From Tanypteryx hageni (lineage: Eukaryota; Arthropoda; Insecta; Odonata; Petaluridae): 64,000 nucleotides of DNA. Every line of letters begins with the position of its first letter. Position 1 is the first letter of the stretch. Below are positions 22,127 through 33,479 of the stretch, piece by piece. Where the stretch lies: assembly GCA_028673005.1 (NCBI GenBank), contig CM054115.1, positions 7,237,501 to 7,301,500 on the forward strand, read 5' to 3'. A model generated the notes under the pieces. The model was not told the origin of the DNA and made no database searches. It saw only the letters and a program-made list of their open reading frames with translations. A program made the position numbers and the translations under genes.

Positions 22127-22426
22127 GTATCGCACAAGAGTATAACAGTGCCCGCGTATTAGCGAGAAAACCATGCGTAACGCGTTTAACACCTTCCGGA
22201 ATGTGATATTAAATACAAAATTGAAGGAGGATCCAAAAGCGTTCTGTTCCTATGTAAGAGAAGTAAATAGATAGTAAGACGGAGAGGTATAAGGAGTCCT
22301 TTTTCCCTAGGACAATACGTGACCACAATAGATAAGTGAATAATAATTAGTTAGGAACTTGGTACGCGGCACCCCCTGCCATCCACCGTCAAGGTGACTT
22401 GCAGGGTAATATGTAGATGTAGAATG

Positions 22427-23270
22427 AAGCCCGGGTGTGGATATTGGGGTGGGCTTTCATGAGTCTCCAAGCCACGAGTTTGTTTTGGAGACTAAGGACT
22501 GTCTCGGCAGACATCCATAGAGGCCTCTTTCGAGATACCTTACGGTTAGGGACAAAATCGTCGATCGCGCTGTTTAGGAAATCGTAGGAAAGACTAAAAG
22601 CGTCATCGATGGTGCCGCTATGCAGGAAGTCCCATGGTAAAAGTGAATGGGAGCGGTTAATGGAAGGCCAGTCCGCTTTGTTACAAGCTTTGAGGGTCCA
22701 GAGAGTGGGTGGAGGCGCACATTGGTGGGAGCATTCTAACGACTGGTGGTATGACTCGAAAATATTTTTCCCAGGGTTTACCGGGTCTACAGTATCGGAG
22801 GCGAGAATTTAGTCCAATGTTGCCAAATTTCGCGTGGGATTTAAATTGCTTTGAAAGAGACCAAGACCAAAAACGAAAGAATCCATGAAAAACTCGTCAT
22901 GTGGATCGGGGCAAATACCACTATTTGGGGAAGAACTCATAATAGATAAATTGAAATCTCCAAATAATATTGTTCTCCCAAGAGAACGAACACCCGCTAG
23001 TGTTTGTTGAGCTGATCTCCGCCCAGAGGATTTCACAGTCAGATTCTAGATCAGGCCGACGCTTAGCGCATAAAGAACGGCCAATCGCGAGTAGAACACC
23101 ACCACCTCTAGTACCACGATCGCGACGAAAAATGTTATCGCTGTTGGCATAAGATAGGTCCGTATCACTTACATGTGATGAGAGCCAGGTCTCACAAAGT
23201 GCGACGATTTGGATTTGGGATAGATCACTGATATTAATGTCGTAAACGGAGAGTTTTTTCTTCAAATTTA
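22427..23270 (-). pseudogene. LINE-C 5' block: endonuclease domain
   Basis: From 23265 downward: SDLSQIQIVALCETWLSS (catalytic Glu motif), RRDRGTRGGGVLLAIGRSL, a frameshift, then LGRTILFGDFNLS and NPTRNLATLD. Below 22810 the frame continues through DPVNPGKNIFESYHQS and VAWRLMKAHPNIHTRASF up to the CR1-like insertion at 22426. The N-terminal start is lost at about 23270, next to a tRNA-like sequence. Confidence 0.82.
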
Positions 23271-23304
23271 TCTGAAACTATAGCTGGGAAACGAGAAAAA
23301 GTCC

Positions 23305-23374
23305 GCTGAGACCGGGAATCAAACCCGGCTTTTCCACTTACCGGGCGGATATTCTACCACTCAACTATCGTAGC
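23305..23374 (-). tRNA. tRNA-like sequence (pseudogene or SINE head)
   Basis: The minus strand folds as a tRNA: A box TAGTTGAGTGG, B box GGTTTGATTCC, a perfect 5-bp T stem (CCGGG/CCCGG) and a paired anticodon stem (TCCGC/GTGGA with one G-T pair). The anticodon would be GGT (Thr), but position 33 is C instead of T and only 5 of 7 acceptor pairs form. It may be a decayed tRNA or the head of a tRNA-derived SINE; the sequence beyond its 3' end does not settle which. Confidence 0.5.
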
Positions 23375-24282
23375 AGATCAATTTTCTCTTTTCTAAACGC
23401 GGATGTTTTCTTGGTTGGGACGGAACTAGCCAAGCTAGTAACAAACTGCCCCAATGGTAGTCCTCGAAGAGATACATCGAAGAAAACTCCTGCCTCTCAA
23501 ATGGTGACTATAGCGTTCATAAGAATAACTATCGGAAATTACACTCGTAAATAATTTTTAGACTGAATAATTTTAACAACAGAAAATAGAATAGAATTTG
23601 AACACTTTTCATATTGAAATAAAAATAAGTAAATAAATTTTTTATTTGCTGCTATGGATGCAAAACATTGATTACCGCGTTGGCGTCGCTATCAGCAGTT
23701 CTGATGTTTTTCATGCCAAAAAAAGCTGTCTGCTAGTGACATTTAAATACCGAATATAAATTAAGACGAATAACGAAATATCTTTGAAACAATCCGTTCT
23801 TTGAAAAAATGTTTCCAATAGAAAATTATATCGTCTCCATTCTTTATAGCGACAGACATTCACATTAATGAAGCTTTAGAGGGCTTATTTGCCAAAAATG
23901 GAAAATAACAGTAGTAAACCTCCACTTCCAGTGAAACAATTCCAACCAAATCCTTATCATTCTTTGAATTACCAATAAAAATCTTAAACATAAAGTTTTT
24001 GTCGATCTACTTATTAGATTTTAGTAATAGCGATCATAAAATTCCCATCACACACATCATCGAGAAAATCACGGAAACGTATTCAGATGACATTAAAATG
24101 TCTATGTATTTCCGTTGAAATATCTATTTCGATTTTTTTCACGAAGACAATACTTTCTCTGTACTGCGTATGGAGGAAGCAAAAATTATTTTGAAATCCG
24201 TAAAAACCGCCATAAAGCGAAAAACGTGCTATCTTTGAATATCAGACAGTGCTTTGCTCGGACAAGTCATATCAGTCCAGGT
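23375..24282. other. No recognisable gene
   Basis: AT-rich sequence with no family match. Confidence 0.4.
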
Positions 24283-24285
24283 GTG

Positions 24286-24318
<33 letters not shown>

Positions 24319-24530
24319 AGAGGGAGGGAGAGAGAGAGAGTGAGGAGGGGAGAGGAGAGAGAGGAGGGGAGAGGAGAGGAGAGAGAGAGAGAGGGAGGGA
24401 GAGGAAGGGGAGGGAGGGAGAGAGAGGAGGGGAGAGAGAGGAGGGGAGAGAGAGGAAGGGGAGATAGGGAGGGGAATGGGAGGGAAGGAGAGAGTAGGGG
24501 AGAGAGAGGGGAGGGGAAGGGAGCCGCACA
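24283..24530. repeat. GA/GGGA-rich tract
   Basis: GAGAGA and GGGAGA words over about 245 bp. All ORFs across it (Arg/Glu/Gly-rich on +, Leu/Ser/Pro-rich on -) are compositional artefacts. Confidence 0.95.
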
Positions 24531-24742
24531 TATAAGAGTACTCGCGCCTTTTCTCGCGAGGATAGCAGGTTTTTCTAGCAGACGAGCAGTAACACCAAAA
24601 AGGGACGCATTTATCATTTTTTCGGGAGACGATGGGTCATTTGTTGCCACTTCTCCTACCAAGGTTAACCTCTTCCATTGCCTGGATCTTTGTTGCTGTA
24701 GTCTTTCTCGACGTCACCGTAACGGTGAGTCTTCGAATTCAG

Positions 24743-25835
24743 CTACATCTACATATTACCCTGTAAGTCACCTTGGAGGTGGATGGCAGGGGGTGCCGCG
24801 TACCAAGTTCCTAACTAATTATTATTCACTTATCTATTGTGGTCACGTATTGTCCTAGGGAAAAATGACTCCTTATACCTCTCCGTCCTACTATCTATTT
24901 TGCGAATCGTGTCCTCATTATCCCTCCGTCCGATATACGTTTGTTGTCGAATAATATCCTTCATTTCATTTACGAATATCTCCGACCTATATTTATCTAG
25001 AAGTTTAAGTATCGCCTCTAATCTACGGTCTTTCAACGATGGCCAATTCAACTCTTCAATGAGTAACGTAACGCTCTGTTTTTTATCGTAATCCTTTTTC
25101 ACGAATCTAGCTGCTCGCCGCTGTATTTTTTCTAAATCCTTTATGAGTCCCCTCTGATATGGATCCCAAACCGCTGCTGCGTATTCCATTTGAGGTCTAA
25201 CCAAGGATAAATAACAGGATTCTCTCACCTATTCCGTGCTTTTCCTGACTATCCTACGCACAAAAGCCAACTTCTTATTTGCCGCACCTATCGCTCGTCT
25301 TATGTGGGTGTCCCAAGACAGGTCACGATTCAAGGTTACCCCGAGGTATTTCACGGATTCCAAAACAGGAATGCTCTCACCATCTATCGAGTTGGTAAAT
25401 GCGGGCGATGGGCTTCTAGATTTCCATAAGTTTAGAATGTTACTCTTTTTCTGATTGATATCTAGCTGCAATTTCATGCAGCTAGATATCAATCAGAAAA
25501 TCATCCAAATCATCCTGAAGCTGACGATGGCCGCTAGGACCACTAATTTCTCTATAGACTACGGTGTCATCCGCATAAAGCCTGATATTACTTTTCACAA
25601 CTGAGCTGATGTCGTTTATATCAAGCGAGAAAAGCATAGGTCCGATCATACTACCCTGCGGCACGCCAGAGACTACATCTGCCACACTCGAGGACTTACC
25701 ATCGATGACTACTTTTTGTTTTCTATTCCTAAGGAAAGCGCGAACCCAGTTAATGACTTTAACATTAACGCCAAGATTTCCCAATTTTAATAAGAACTTA
25801 CGGTGGGGAACCTTGTCAAAAGCAACTACTTGCAA
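24743..25835 (-). pseudogene. CR1-like element copy (family A): RT C-terminal half, 3' UTR and tail
   Basis: Reading down from 25835: AFDKVPHRKFLLKLGNLGVN, SGVPQGSMIGPMLFSLDIND, the catalytic RLYADDTVVY, then a break at an inverted duplication (25447-25500). It resumes with QLDINQKKSNILNLWKS, SVKYLGVTLNRDLSWDTHI, an in-frame TAG at 25229-25231 (STE-stop-VRESCYL), PQMEYAAAVWDPYQRG, and ends FFPRTIRDHNR-stop near 24830. The 3' UTR ends in the reverse complement of ATGTAGATGTAG at 24743. It is 5' truncated inside the RT. Confidence 0.92.
25447..25500. repeat. Perfect 23-bp inverted duplication with 8-bp loop inside the RT gene
   Basis: Arms 25447-25469 and 25478-25500 are exact reverse complements around AATTTCAT. 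The left arm is genuine coding sequence (minus strand, QLDINQKK); the right arm is an inverted copy that replaces the expected AWC-type residues and breaks the frame. Confidence 0.95.
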
Positions 25836-27002
25836 AGAATTCCTGCATCGAGTATCCTGTGATATTGGATTGCTGACTTCAAAATTATATGTTTTACGGA
25901 CATGGTCGGTGGTTTTGTACACTCGTGTCTTTCCTTCAAGCGGGATAATTGTCCTTAAAATTATTCTATAGTTTGGGAAAATAGTAATGGACACTTCTGA
26001 CAGTTTTAATTGAGAAACGCAATGGGAGGTGACATTGAAATCAGGGCAAAGCGCTGTATAAAAGTGTCGTGTTAATCGTGCAATATTTTCTCTTATTCCA
26101 TCCGTCCATACACTGACTTGTTATCGGCAGAACGCTACTGTCGAATTTCTGATTCACTTCTAAAAGTACTATATAGGACATTTTTTCGAGGTTATCTCCG
26201 TTATAAAATCTAATCCCTATTTATAACAGGAAGAAAATGTGTACTCTATAAGTGGAATACTCCCAATGGCGCTGTTTGCTAAGTTATTTAGGAACCTTAT
26301 ATAGAAAAATTCTTTCTTTGTATCTGTTATTAGCTGCTACTAAGGCGTTGTTTACTTAAAAAGTTGATTGCTGGTTTAATTGTTGACTATTGCCAACGTT
26401 CGCCGCTTGGCAGTTTTTCATGTAATTTAACGAAATACGAGCAAAAAATTATTTAAGCTCTTATGTAAAGTTGAAATTCTAATAGACTGATCCGAAATCA
26501 TATTTGGACGATACATTTCAATGACGATCTCTCACATTAAATATGATAGAAATCCATCTAGCGGTTTAAGAGATGGGAGGCGTGACAGAAAAAGGAAATT
26601 CGCCGTTTCGCAATATCGCTTTCCTGGTAAAAGTAAAAGTAAAATTCAATCTCATTCTGTAAGATTTTATGAATTAATGCGTTTTAACTGAAGAACGAAC
26701 AGTTCGATTTCGATAAGTCTAGCGTAGATACTCAACGCGTGGGTTCCATTCCACAAGAGTTTACATTTTCTATATAGTGTGAATGAGTTTAAAATATATT
26801 TCGTTTGCATTTTAAAAACAATTAAAATCGAAATTGAAGTTTAAGCTTTAAATTGTTGATTTTAAAATAAACAAAATTTATTTTTCTAGTCAGAAAAACT
26901 AGAATAAGTTTCAAATTAGCTTAAAAATTGGGTGCAAATCCGAAAATAAAATTCAACGATATACCGGTGAAAAGTTATTGCTACCGTGAGTATATAGTGT
27001 AC
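25836..27002. other. No recognisable gene
   Basis: AT-rich sequence upstream of the truncated CR1-like copy; nothing identified. Confidence 0.4.
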
Positions 27003-27810
27003 TAGCTGAAAGTACCCGGCGTTGCTCGGGTTTTTAAGACAAGACAACAAATATTAAGATTTGAGAATAAAACCATGTTCATTTTTATTTTCTCCATGTA
27101 CGTGGTATAGGGGAAAGTATTGTATTCATGAAAAAAATCGACTTCGAGATTTCAACGGAAATACACGTTTTGAGGTGCCCTGAACGCGTATTGACCATTT
27201 TCTCGATGATGTCTGTCTGTGTGTGTGTATGCGTGTATGTGATAGTTTTTTGTGGGTGCTCTAACTCAAAAACTATTAATAAGATCAATGCAAAATTTTC
27301 TATTTCACATTTTTATAAAAGTCACAAGAACTGATTAGTTTTTGGTAAAAATCGGTCAACCGGAAGTGGATGTTTACTCTTGTCACTTATCCGTTATTTT
27401 GAAATATTTGCTTTGATATTTGATAAATGTAAAAATGTCCTAGAATAAACCTTGTAGGAAATTTAATTTTCTACTACATTTGAAACATTTTTCCATATAA
27501 TGTATTGTTTAAGAGATATCTAATATTTTTAGCTGCCACCACCATGCCATCCGATGACGACTGTTGTTAACAATTGACCCTTAGTTACGTCTTAGTAACG
27601 CTCCTTTTTCTTTTCTTAATTTCTGGAGCATTGTGGCTATATCCAATATTAGAAGGCTTTGGTTTGAGTTTACTTCTGTTCTTTTTAAAGTCTAAAATTT
27701 TCTCGCAGTTTCTTAAAATATTTATTATTATCTAACCTATTTAGAATTTTTGGAAATATTACAGATATGGAGAATGTCATGTGGTGGCCACATCAGGTTT
27801 TTATTGTAAT
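27003..27810 (+). repeat. Dispersed repeat with TG tract, copy 1
   Basis: Starts CTAGCTGAAAGTACCCGGCG with TTGCTCGGG, includes a TG microsatellite at about 27215-27243, and ends near GTCATGTGGTGGCCACATCAG. It is nearly identical to 49112-49770 over 27120-27350 and clearly related beyond. A short similar start (GCCGGACGTTGCTCGGGTTT) occurs at about 28710. It is noncoding. Confidence 0.85.
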
Positions 27811-30141
27811 GCTTAATGGTATGCAATATTTCTTGTCTTACAATCTTTTGCCCAAATAAATAAATTATTCATGCATCCTTTATCGACAAATTTGGTGACT
27901 TTTTATATTTTATAATATAAACAATCGATAGAATGATTTTTAAAATATAGTTATCTCACTTGAATTGATTTACAGTGGAAGAAACTGCATCGTATTATGT
28001 GGTGATGTACCTCAAAAAACATTAAAAACTTGGGCAGGAATTGCAAGCTGTAGGGATGCATCCGGAGGAAACGCGTTTGAAGATATGTTTAATTTTGGCT
28101 TAACCATGCGTCATCCCATGCAAACACTGATTTTGTGCGTCTAATTCGTCACGTGAATATTTTAACTTCAAACCTGCGAAACAAAATGGGTTCCCGGACT
28201 CTGAAACCGAATTTGGCGATAAAAAGTGTGTCGGTATGACATGGAAAGTGTTATTATAATCTAATAAGTATAATTGGCTTAATTGATGCATACAAATGTT
28301 CAGTAGAAAGGAAAGCAAAATGTGCATATAGATGTTAAAGGGAGGAATAAGTCTTCCTCGTCTTTTGGGTTTGGTTTCTTATTTGAATCATTGATTTGGT
28401 AAAAACAATAAAAATTAAAATGAGTTTGTTATAGAATAAAAACGCTATTTATAACAGATGCGAATATTTTTGGTATTCAGTTTGATTGTTGAGTAACACA
28501 ACCGCCGGAAAAGTATAATCCAAAAGTTTTACCTAGCAAGTACAGAATCTTACCTTCCTTGCAATTGTCCCAAAAGCACTAAATATGTTCCTTAATATAT
28601 ATTGAACTCGCTTGTACGTGCGCCAAAAAGGAATCCTACAACGAACGATAACAGAAGTATTATTCGTGAGAAACCAAAACAATGTTCTCTGAAATAATTA
28701 TCAAATAACTAGCAGAAGTAGCCGGACGTTGCTCGGGTTTAAGTTTAAGAACAAATAATCGGTGCGGAGTATAGAGAAACACTTTGAGTACGAAAAAGTT
28801 GCAAGTTATTTGACTCAATTCAACATTATTCGGGTATCGGATTCAACATTGATAAGAAAATTATATTTGAGTTTTTATCATTCTATTACATAACAGTCCT
28901 GTTTTAATACAATATATGAAATTTTGCAAAGATTCTTTTAACAAAAAACTTCAAATTATGACAGTGAAGAGGGAAGCTATGAAAAACAGGAATTTCTCCA
29001 TGAAGGCCCGGGTGGGCTTTATTTGGATCATACATCACATTTTATTGCAAATTAAAGTAAAGCGCAATGCGATTACATAATTTAGGGTATACGTTTGGGC
29101 CGGGGGAATTACCCGTTGAAGAATTTCAGCTCGCGATTTCAACATCAGCGAAGACCCATCGCAGATATAAGATTTTGCATTTCTAACATAAGATACGTAC
29201 ACCAGGAGTGAGTTGGGCTCACTGTTAAGAATAATGAACTTTTTGAGAGCCAATCTTGCGAATTTGATTCTTGACTTCCTTTAATAAACGCTAATTTTCG
29301 AAACAAAACAATTTTTTAAAAATTACTGAGTAACTTTCAGAATTTTTGATACTTTGTTAATAATGTTACATCCAACTTAATAAAATATTAACTATTTTGA
29401 TGCAGGCAAATGTTTCAAGTTTTAAACTGTATAGTTTTGACATTTACGATGAAGTTTTTTTAAATTTTTACATTTTTCTGTAATTTTCCGCAATTTTCGC
29501 ACTAAACACATAAAAATATGCCTCTTGCATTTACGAAGTCGCTTTCACATATAACTTGTGCTAACCTTTATCTCACAATACCAACAATGCTATTGACAGA
29601 AGTTTGTTTATTTACGTTACCATGATAAAAATAAACTCGCATATCCGGTTTTCCTAATTCAAGAAGTCGGCAACAATTGGATCTACATGACAACCATAAG
29701 TTTTCAATTAAAAATGTCGAAACTTTGCTGGTAAAAGTATAATTTAGGAAATCTTTGATCCGTATTTGAAAATAAAACAAAATTTCATTTATTTCTGCGT
29801 TCCTGGGTTCAAGCCTAGAACACGTACTTGGGTTATTAGTAATTCCAAATTAAGTCCAAATTAAAATTTGTCTACACTCATTCCCGTGTTATTTAAATGG
29901 GAAAAAATTAGAAGAGAATATTTTTTTAAATTAAAAGAGTCAATCAAATCGGTTTAAAAACCCTACTACACCATCTTTCTCTGCACTGCGATTAAAATGA
30001 TACTTTTCTCTTGCTTCTACGTTCTGTAGTTCTCGAGTTATAGAATCACACACATACATACATACAAACACATATTTTATAGGTATATAAGATAAGATAA
30101 AACTCGAAATACTCAAATATTGAAGAAGATTTTTTCTTAAT
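27811..30141. other. No recognisable gene; short repeat start near 28710
   Basis: AT-rich. A diverged start of the 27003 repeat is at 28710-28750, and a CATA-rich stretch at about 30048-30075 may be its end. No protein match was seen. Confidence 0.4.
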
Positions 30142-30645
30142 TTATGTGAATGATATCTGCTAGGTAATTTGTAGTGAAATTAGACTTTTTGCCGATGATA
30201 CTGTTCTATATAAAGATATATAAAACCAGGAGGACCATCAGTCGCTGCGTGAAGACTTAAGAGCCATTTCAGCATGGTGCAAAGAATAGCGAATTGACAT
30301 TAATTACATTAAATGTGCCGCAGTTACGTTCTGGAAAAGTAAGAACATAGAAGTAGGTTTCGAGTATAAAATAGATGGAATAAATATTCAAGCAACCGAG
30401 TATGTACAATATTTAGGAGTAACAATTTGTCGAGATCTTTCGTGGGACATGCACATTCGTGACGATAAGATACTTGAGATCGATTGTAGGACGGAGCGAT
30501 ATCTAGGCTCGTTCTTTCCTAGGACAATGCGAGATCCCAATATAAAATTTCAACCTGCGATAGACAATCACTAGGTAAGTTATGGTGCATTACATCTCCT
30601 GCCACCCACCAATTAGGTGAATTGCAGTGTAACATGTAGATGTAG
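30142..30645 (+). pseudogene. CR1-like element (family B): RT fragment joined to 3' end
   Basis: The reading begins with the catalytic box region IRLFADDTVLYKDI, then SLREDLRAISAWCKE, a stop, YVQYLGVTICRDLSWDMHIR. At about 30462 it jumps directly to the last ORF2 residues (CRTERYLGSFFPRT) through an internal deletion of the C-terminal domain. The 3' UTR and ATGTAGATGTAGA tail follow, closely matching 4161-4343. In-frame stops lie near 30158, 30222 and 30288. Confidence 0.87.
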
Positions 30646-30689
30646 AATATCTTCAAAATATATGATAGATTTATGGAACATTTAATTTC

Positions 30690-31075
30690 GTCTGTCTCTC
30701 TCCCTCTCTGTCTCTCTCCTTTCTTTCTTCCTCTCTCTCTCATACTAAAGCATTCAAATCACGCTTTCGTTACGTATATAGTATAAGAATTGAGACGACG
30801 ATAAAATCTTGAGATTTAACAATGACACCGTCGGCAAAGCAACACATCGTTAACAAACTTATATTTTTCAAATAAGTGTGATTTAAACGTATATCTTAAG
30901 AGATTTCGAATTGTAGGCGAAATGTTACGATAAGAATAAGAAACGATATTCATTTTTCATTAAAACGGTCCAGTTTTGAATATTTTAGGTAAATTATTTT
31001 TAATTTTAATTTGCAAAAGGGGAAAAACCTGCAAGTCGAAAAATCGATTTTTACGTGTTATCTTATTTGAAATGC
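30690..31075 (+). repeat. CT tract plus second copy of the 4965-5275 dispersed repeat
   Basis: A CT-rich tract at 30690-30745 is followed at 30770-31075 by sequence collinear with 4965-5275. As at the first locus, it lies directly downstream of a family B CR1-like 3' end. Confidence 0.75.
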
Positions 31076-32049
31076 CACCCCTCTCCACTTCCCCTCTCCC
31101 ACCAAAAATCAAAATTCTGGATCAGTGGGGCACATATTCTTGGTCCAATTAGTAAGTGCAGCGCCGTAACTATGGCGGGGCAAGCGGGGAATCTGCCCCG
31201 GGCGTAACTAAAGAAGGGGCGCAAATATTGTTAAAAGCAAGTTGTGCATGTCTCAATGACAGAGGAGATTTCACTACTTGTTCCAGACATTACCCATAGC
31301 AGAAACTATAAATTTCGATGATTCTATTAATGAGTTTGCTGAATTAATAATATAAAATATAAAAATATTTATAATTTCTGTATTTAAATTATGTATATGT
31401 GTAATTGTACTTAATTATATTTTAGGTATTAGAGAATTTCTTATGGAGGGGGCGCATATTTGGTAGTTTTGTGCTAAAATAGCTAGTCGAGAGGGAACTT
31501 AAGCTTCAATGAGTTTCGGATTCTCGCAAATTTCTTTGTAAACGTAATCCCGATATGGTTTCAAATGCCTCGTCAGGAGTTCTTTGCCTGTATGAGTCAT
31601 ACTCAGGGCATAATTTCACTGAAAGAACATACAAATGCGCTGCGTGAATCTCATCGCTCTTTTCGTCTCACGCACTCAAATTCTCTTTTATCGTCACGAC
31701 CATTCAGTTCTGTCATTGCCTTGAGTGAGTTCTGTCTTCGAACTGGGATTAGCATTTTGGATATTTTACATAATAAGTGCAAGTAAGTGTCTTTAATGAA
31801 GTATTTTATCATAAAAATATATTTGCAGGTTGTCCGTTCAATATTTAAAACGGTGGCGCAGCTTATGACCGAAGCTAGAGAGTACAGTGGTAAGAAAATG
31901 TCTCCCTGCACAGCTAAAACAGTTAAATTTTCCAAATGAGAATAACAAAAGATTTTTTAATGTATCATGTTACGCACGAGTATTGGTTTATCTGTGCTCA
32001 AAAGATTCAGTGCTTTGTTTTTGTTGTTAATTATTTTGTAATTCTAAAT
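31076..32049. other. No firm gene; hAT-like 5' end at 31159
   Basis: CAGCGCCGTAACTATGGCGG at 31159 resembles the hAT-2 terminus CAGGGACGTAACTA and is followed by a GGGGC/GCCCC stem. It could be the 5' end of the hAT relic at 32050. A 73-codon ORF at 31565-31786 has no recognised relatives and is not called. Confidence 0.4.
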
Positions 32050-32595
32050 TTTCTTTAACTTCTGATGGAAATAACGTTTGGAAACATATATCTTCGGTTC
32101 TGCACCATCAAGAAAGAAGCCAAGAATATTATAATTGTTTCCAAATACGGTTAGAATTCGAGAAAAGACTTAAAACTGGTCTTGCAATTGATAAATATTT
32201 GCAAAATTTAATGGTAGTAGAAAAACGGCACTGGTAGAAGTTATAAAACGTATAATCGCCGTGATTAAATGTGTTGTTTAGGAGAATATGGCTTTCAAAG
32301 GTTCAACTGACACTCCTAATGCGGAAAAGGTCATTTTTTAAAATAATCGAATTATTAGCTGAGTTTCACGAAGTTATAAAAAGGACCCTCAATAGAACCG
32401 AAAGCAAAGATACTCATACTTCTTACCTATGAAAAACAGTTCAAAACGAATCTATAGCCCTATTAGGAAATAAAATTAAAGGAGCCGTTTTAAATGAAAT
32501 AAAAATAGCTAAATAATTGATTGTACCGCAGATATCTTCCATTTAGAACAAATGACTTTAATCATAAGATAATTAAACACACAAGAAAGGAACAT
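32050..32595 (+). pseudogene. hAT transposase fragment (DUF4371 region)
   Basis: Spread over several frames: WKHISSVLHHQERSQEYYNC, RLKTGLAIDKYLQNLM, ENMAFKGSTDTPNAEK, FKIIELLAEFH, VQNESIALLGNKIKGAVLNE and CTADIFHLEQMTLIIR. This is the DUF4371 pattern of ZMYM1-like hAT proteins. The zinc finger and C-terminal parts are absent, and there are multiple stops and shifts. Confidence 0.8.
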
Positions 32596-32599
32596 TGAA

Positions 32600-33471
32600 T
32601 TACGTGACATCATTTTAAATAGATGCATCTTACATATATAGGATACATCATATAAAACCTAAGCTTCTTCTATAAGTGCTATAAAGCTGAAATTTGGGAA
32701 TATAGGTCATTGGGTACAACTTCTGGGAAAATCGTAAATTCTAGAAAATGTTATATTTAAGGGGTGTTTTTGACCCCAATTTTCAACATTCACAAGAAAA
32801 GCATTGGAAACTGTGGAGGGCTGTATAAAATTGCTTTTTTAAATTATATACAATTAAGATAAAAAGTCGAGACACGCACATGTGGAAGAAAGAATGACGT
32901 TTATTATTCTTGAAGACAGAATTCAAATTCATTCCGAATTTGCATAAAAATTTGAGTTTAATCATAAAATTATGAAAAGTTTTTTGATTTCCAACAATGA
33001 AAAATATTAACTACCATAGCAACGACTCCAATACCTTTCGATGGGAATGTATTTTCCATACTTGAAGAGCATTGATTTTATGTTTATATTGAAATACAAT
33101 CCTTTTGATTTCAACCAACGACGTATACATATGATGACGTGATAATTTTACATTAATTTTTTATCCGAATGCGTATTAAAATGCACGGACGATGATTCCA
33201 TAATCCTAACACACATAAATACCCTAATTTTTACAATTATAGTTACTGCTGAAACAGGGCGATCTAAGACATTAAACCTGAAATTCGAAAACTTAGACGT
33301 TAGCCGATTGAGAGGCTATTTAAAAATCCCGGATATATGACAATTTCACAGAAAATGAAAATTATTTGTCTTACTTATATATTATTATGCCATTGATTTT
33401 AAACTACGACGTAAACATAGCATGCCGTCATTATACTAACACACGAAATTTAGTAAAACGTAAAATGTATT
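32600..33471. repeat. Diverged repeat unit, part 1 (interrupted by hAT-2; related part 38569-38900)
   Basis: Shares ordered words with 38680-38860: GATGATTCCATAATC, GGGCGATCT, GAAACT/GAAATTCGAAAACTT and GCCGA. Phrases such as TTTTGACCCCAATTTT recur in the 60-64 kb region. It is noncoding. Confidence 0.6.
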
Positions 33472-33479
33472 TTAATGTT

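Larger units (their letters stand above)
20520..22426 (+). mobile_element. CR1-like element copy (family A) with 6-bp target duplication
   Basis: Bounded by AGAATG at 20514-20519 and 22421-22426. The 3' end is CACCCCCTGCCATCC, GACTTGCAGGG, then the ATGTAGATGT tail. In order it contains an ORF1 esterase remnant, an endonuclease, and then an internal deletion near 22265 that joins the linker directly to the last ORF2 residues (SFFPRTIRDHNR). The RT is therefore absent. It inserted into the minus-strand LINE-C, whose reading frame is continuous across the empty site (TRASF joined to SNLRRR). Confidence 0.88.

Noticed and set aside
24115..24858. 247-codon ORF rich in Arg, Glu and Gly, and opposing Ser/Leu/Pro ORFs
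   Set aside because: The long stretch is the GA tract translated. The flanks show no conserved domain.
31151..31789. AGTAAGTG at 31151-31158 and 31782-31789 as a possible 8-bp hAT duplication
   Set aside because: The sequence before the second copy does not resemble the reversed 5' end, so the match is likely chance.
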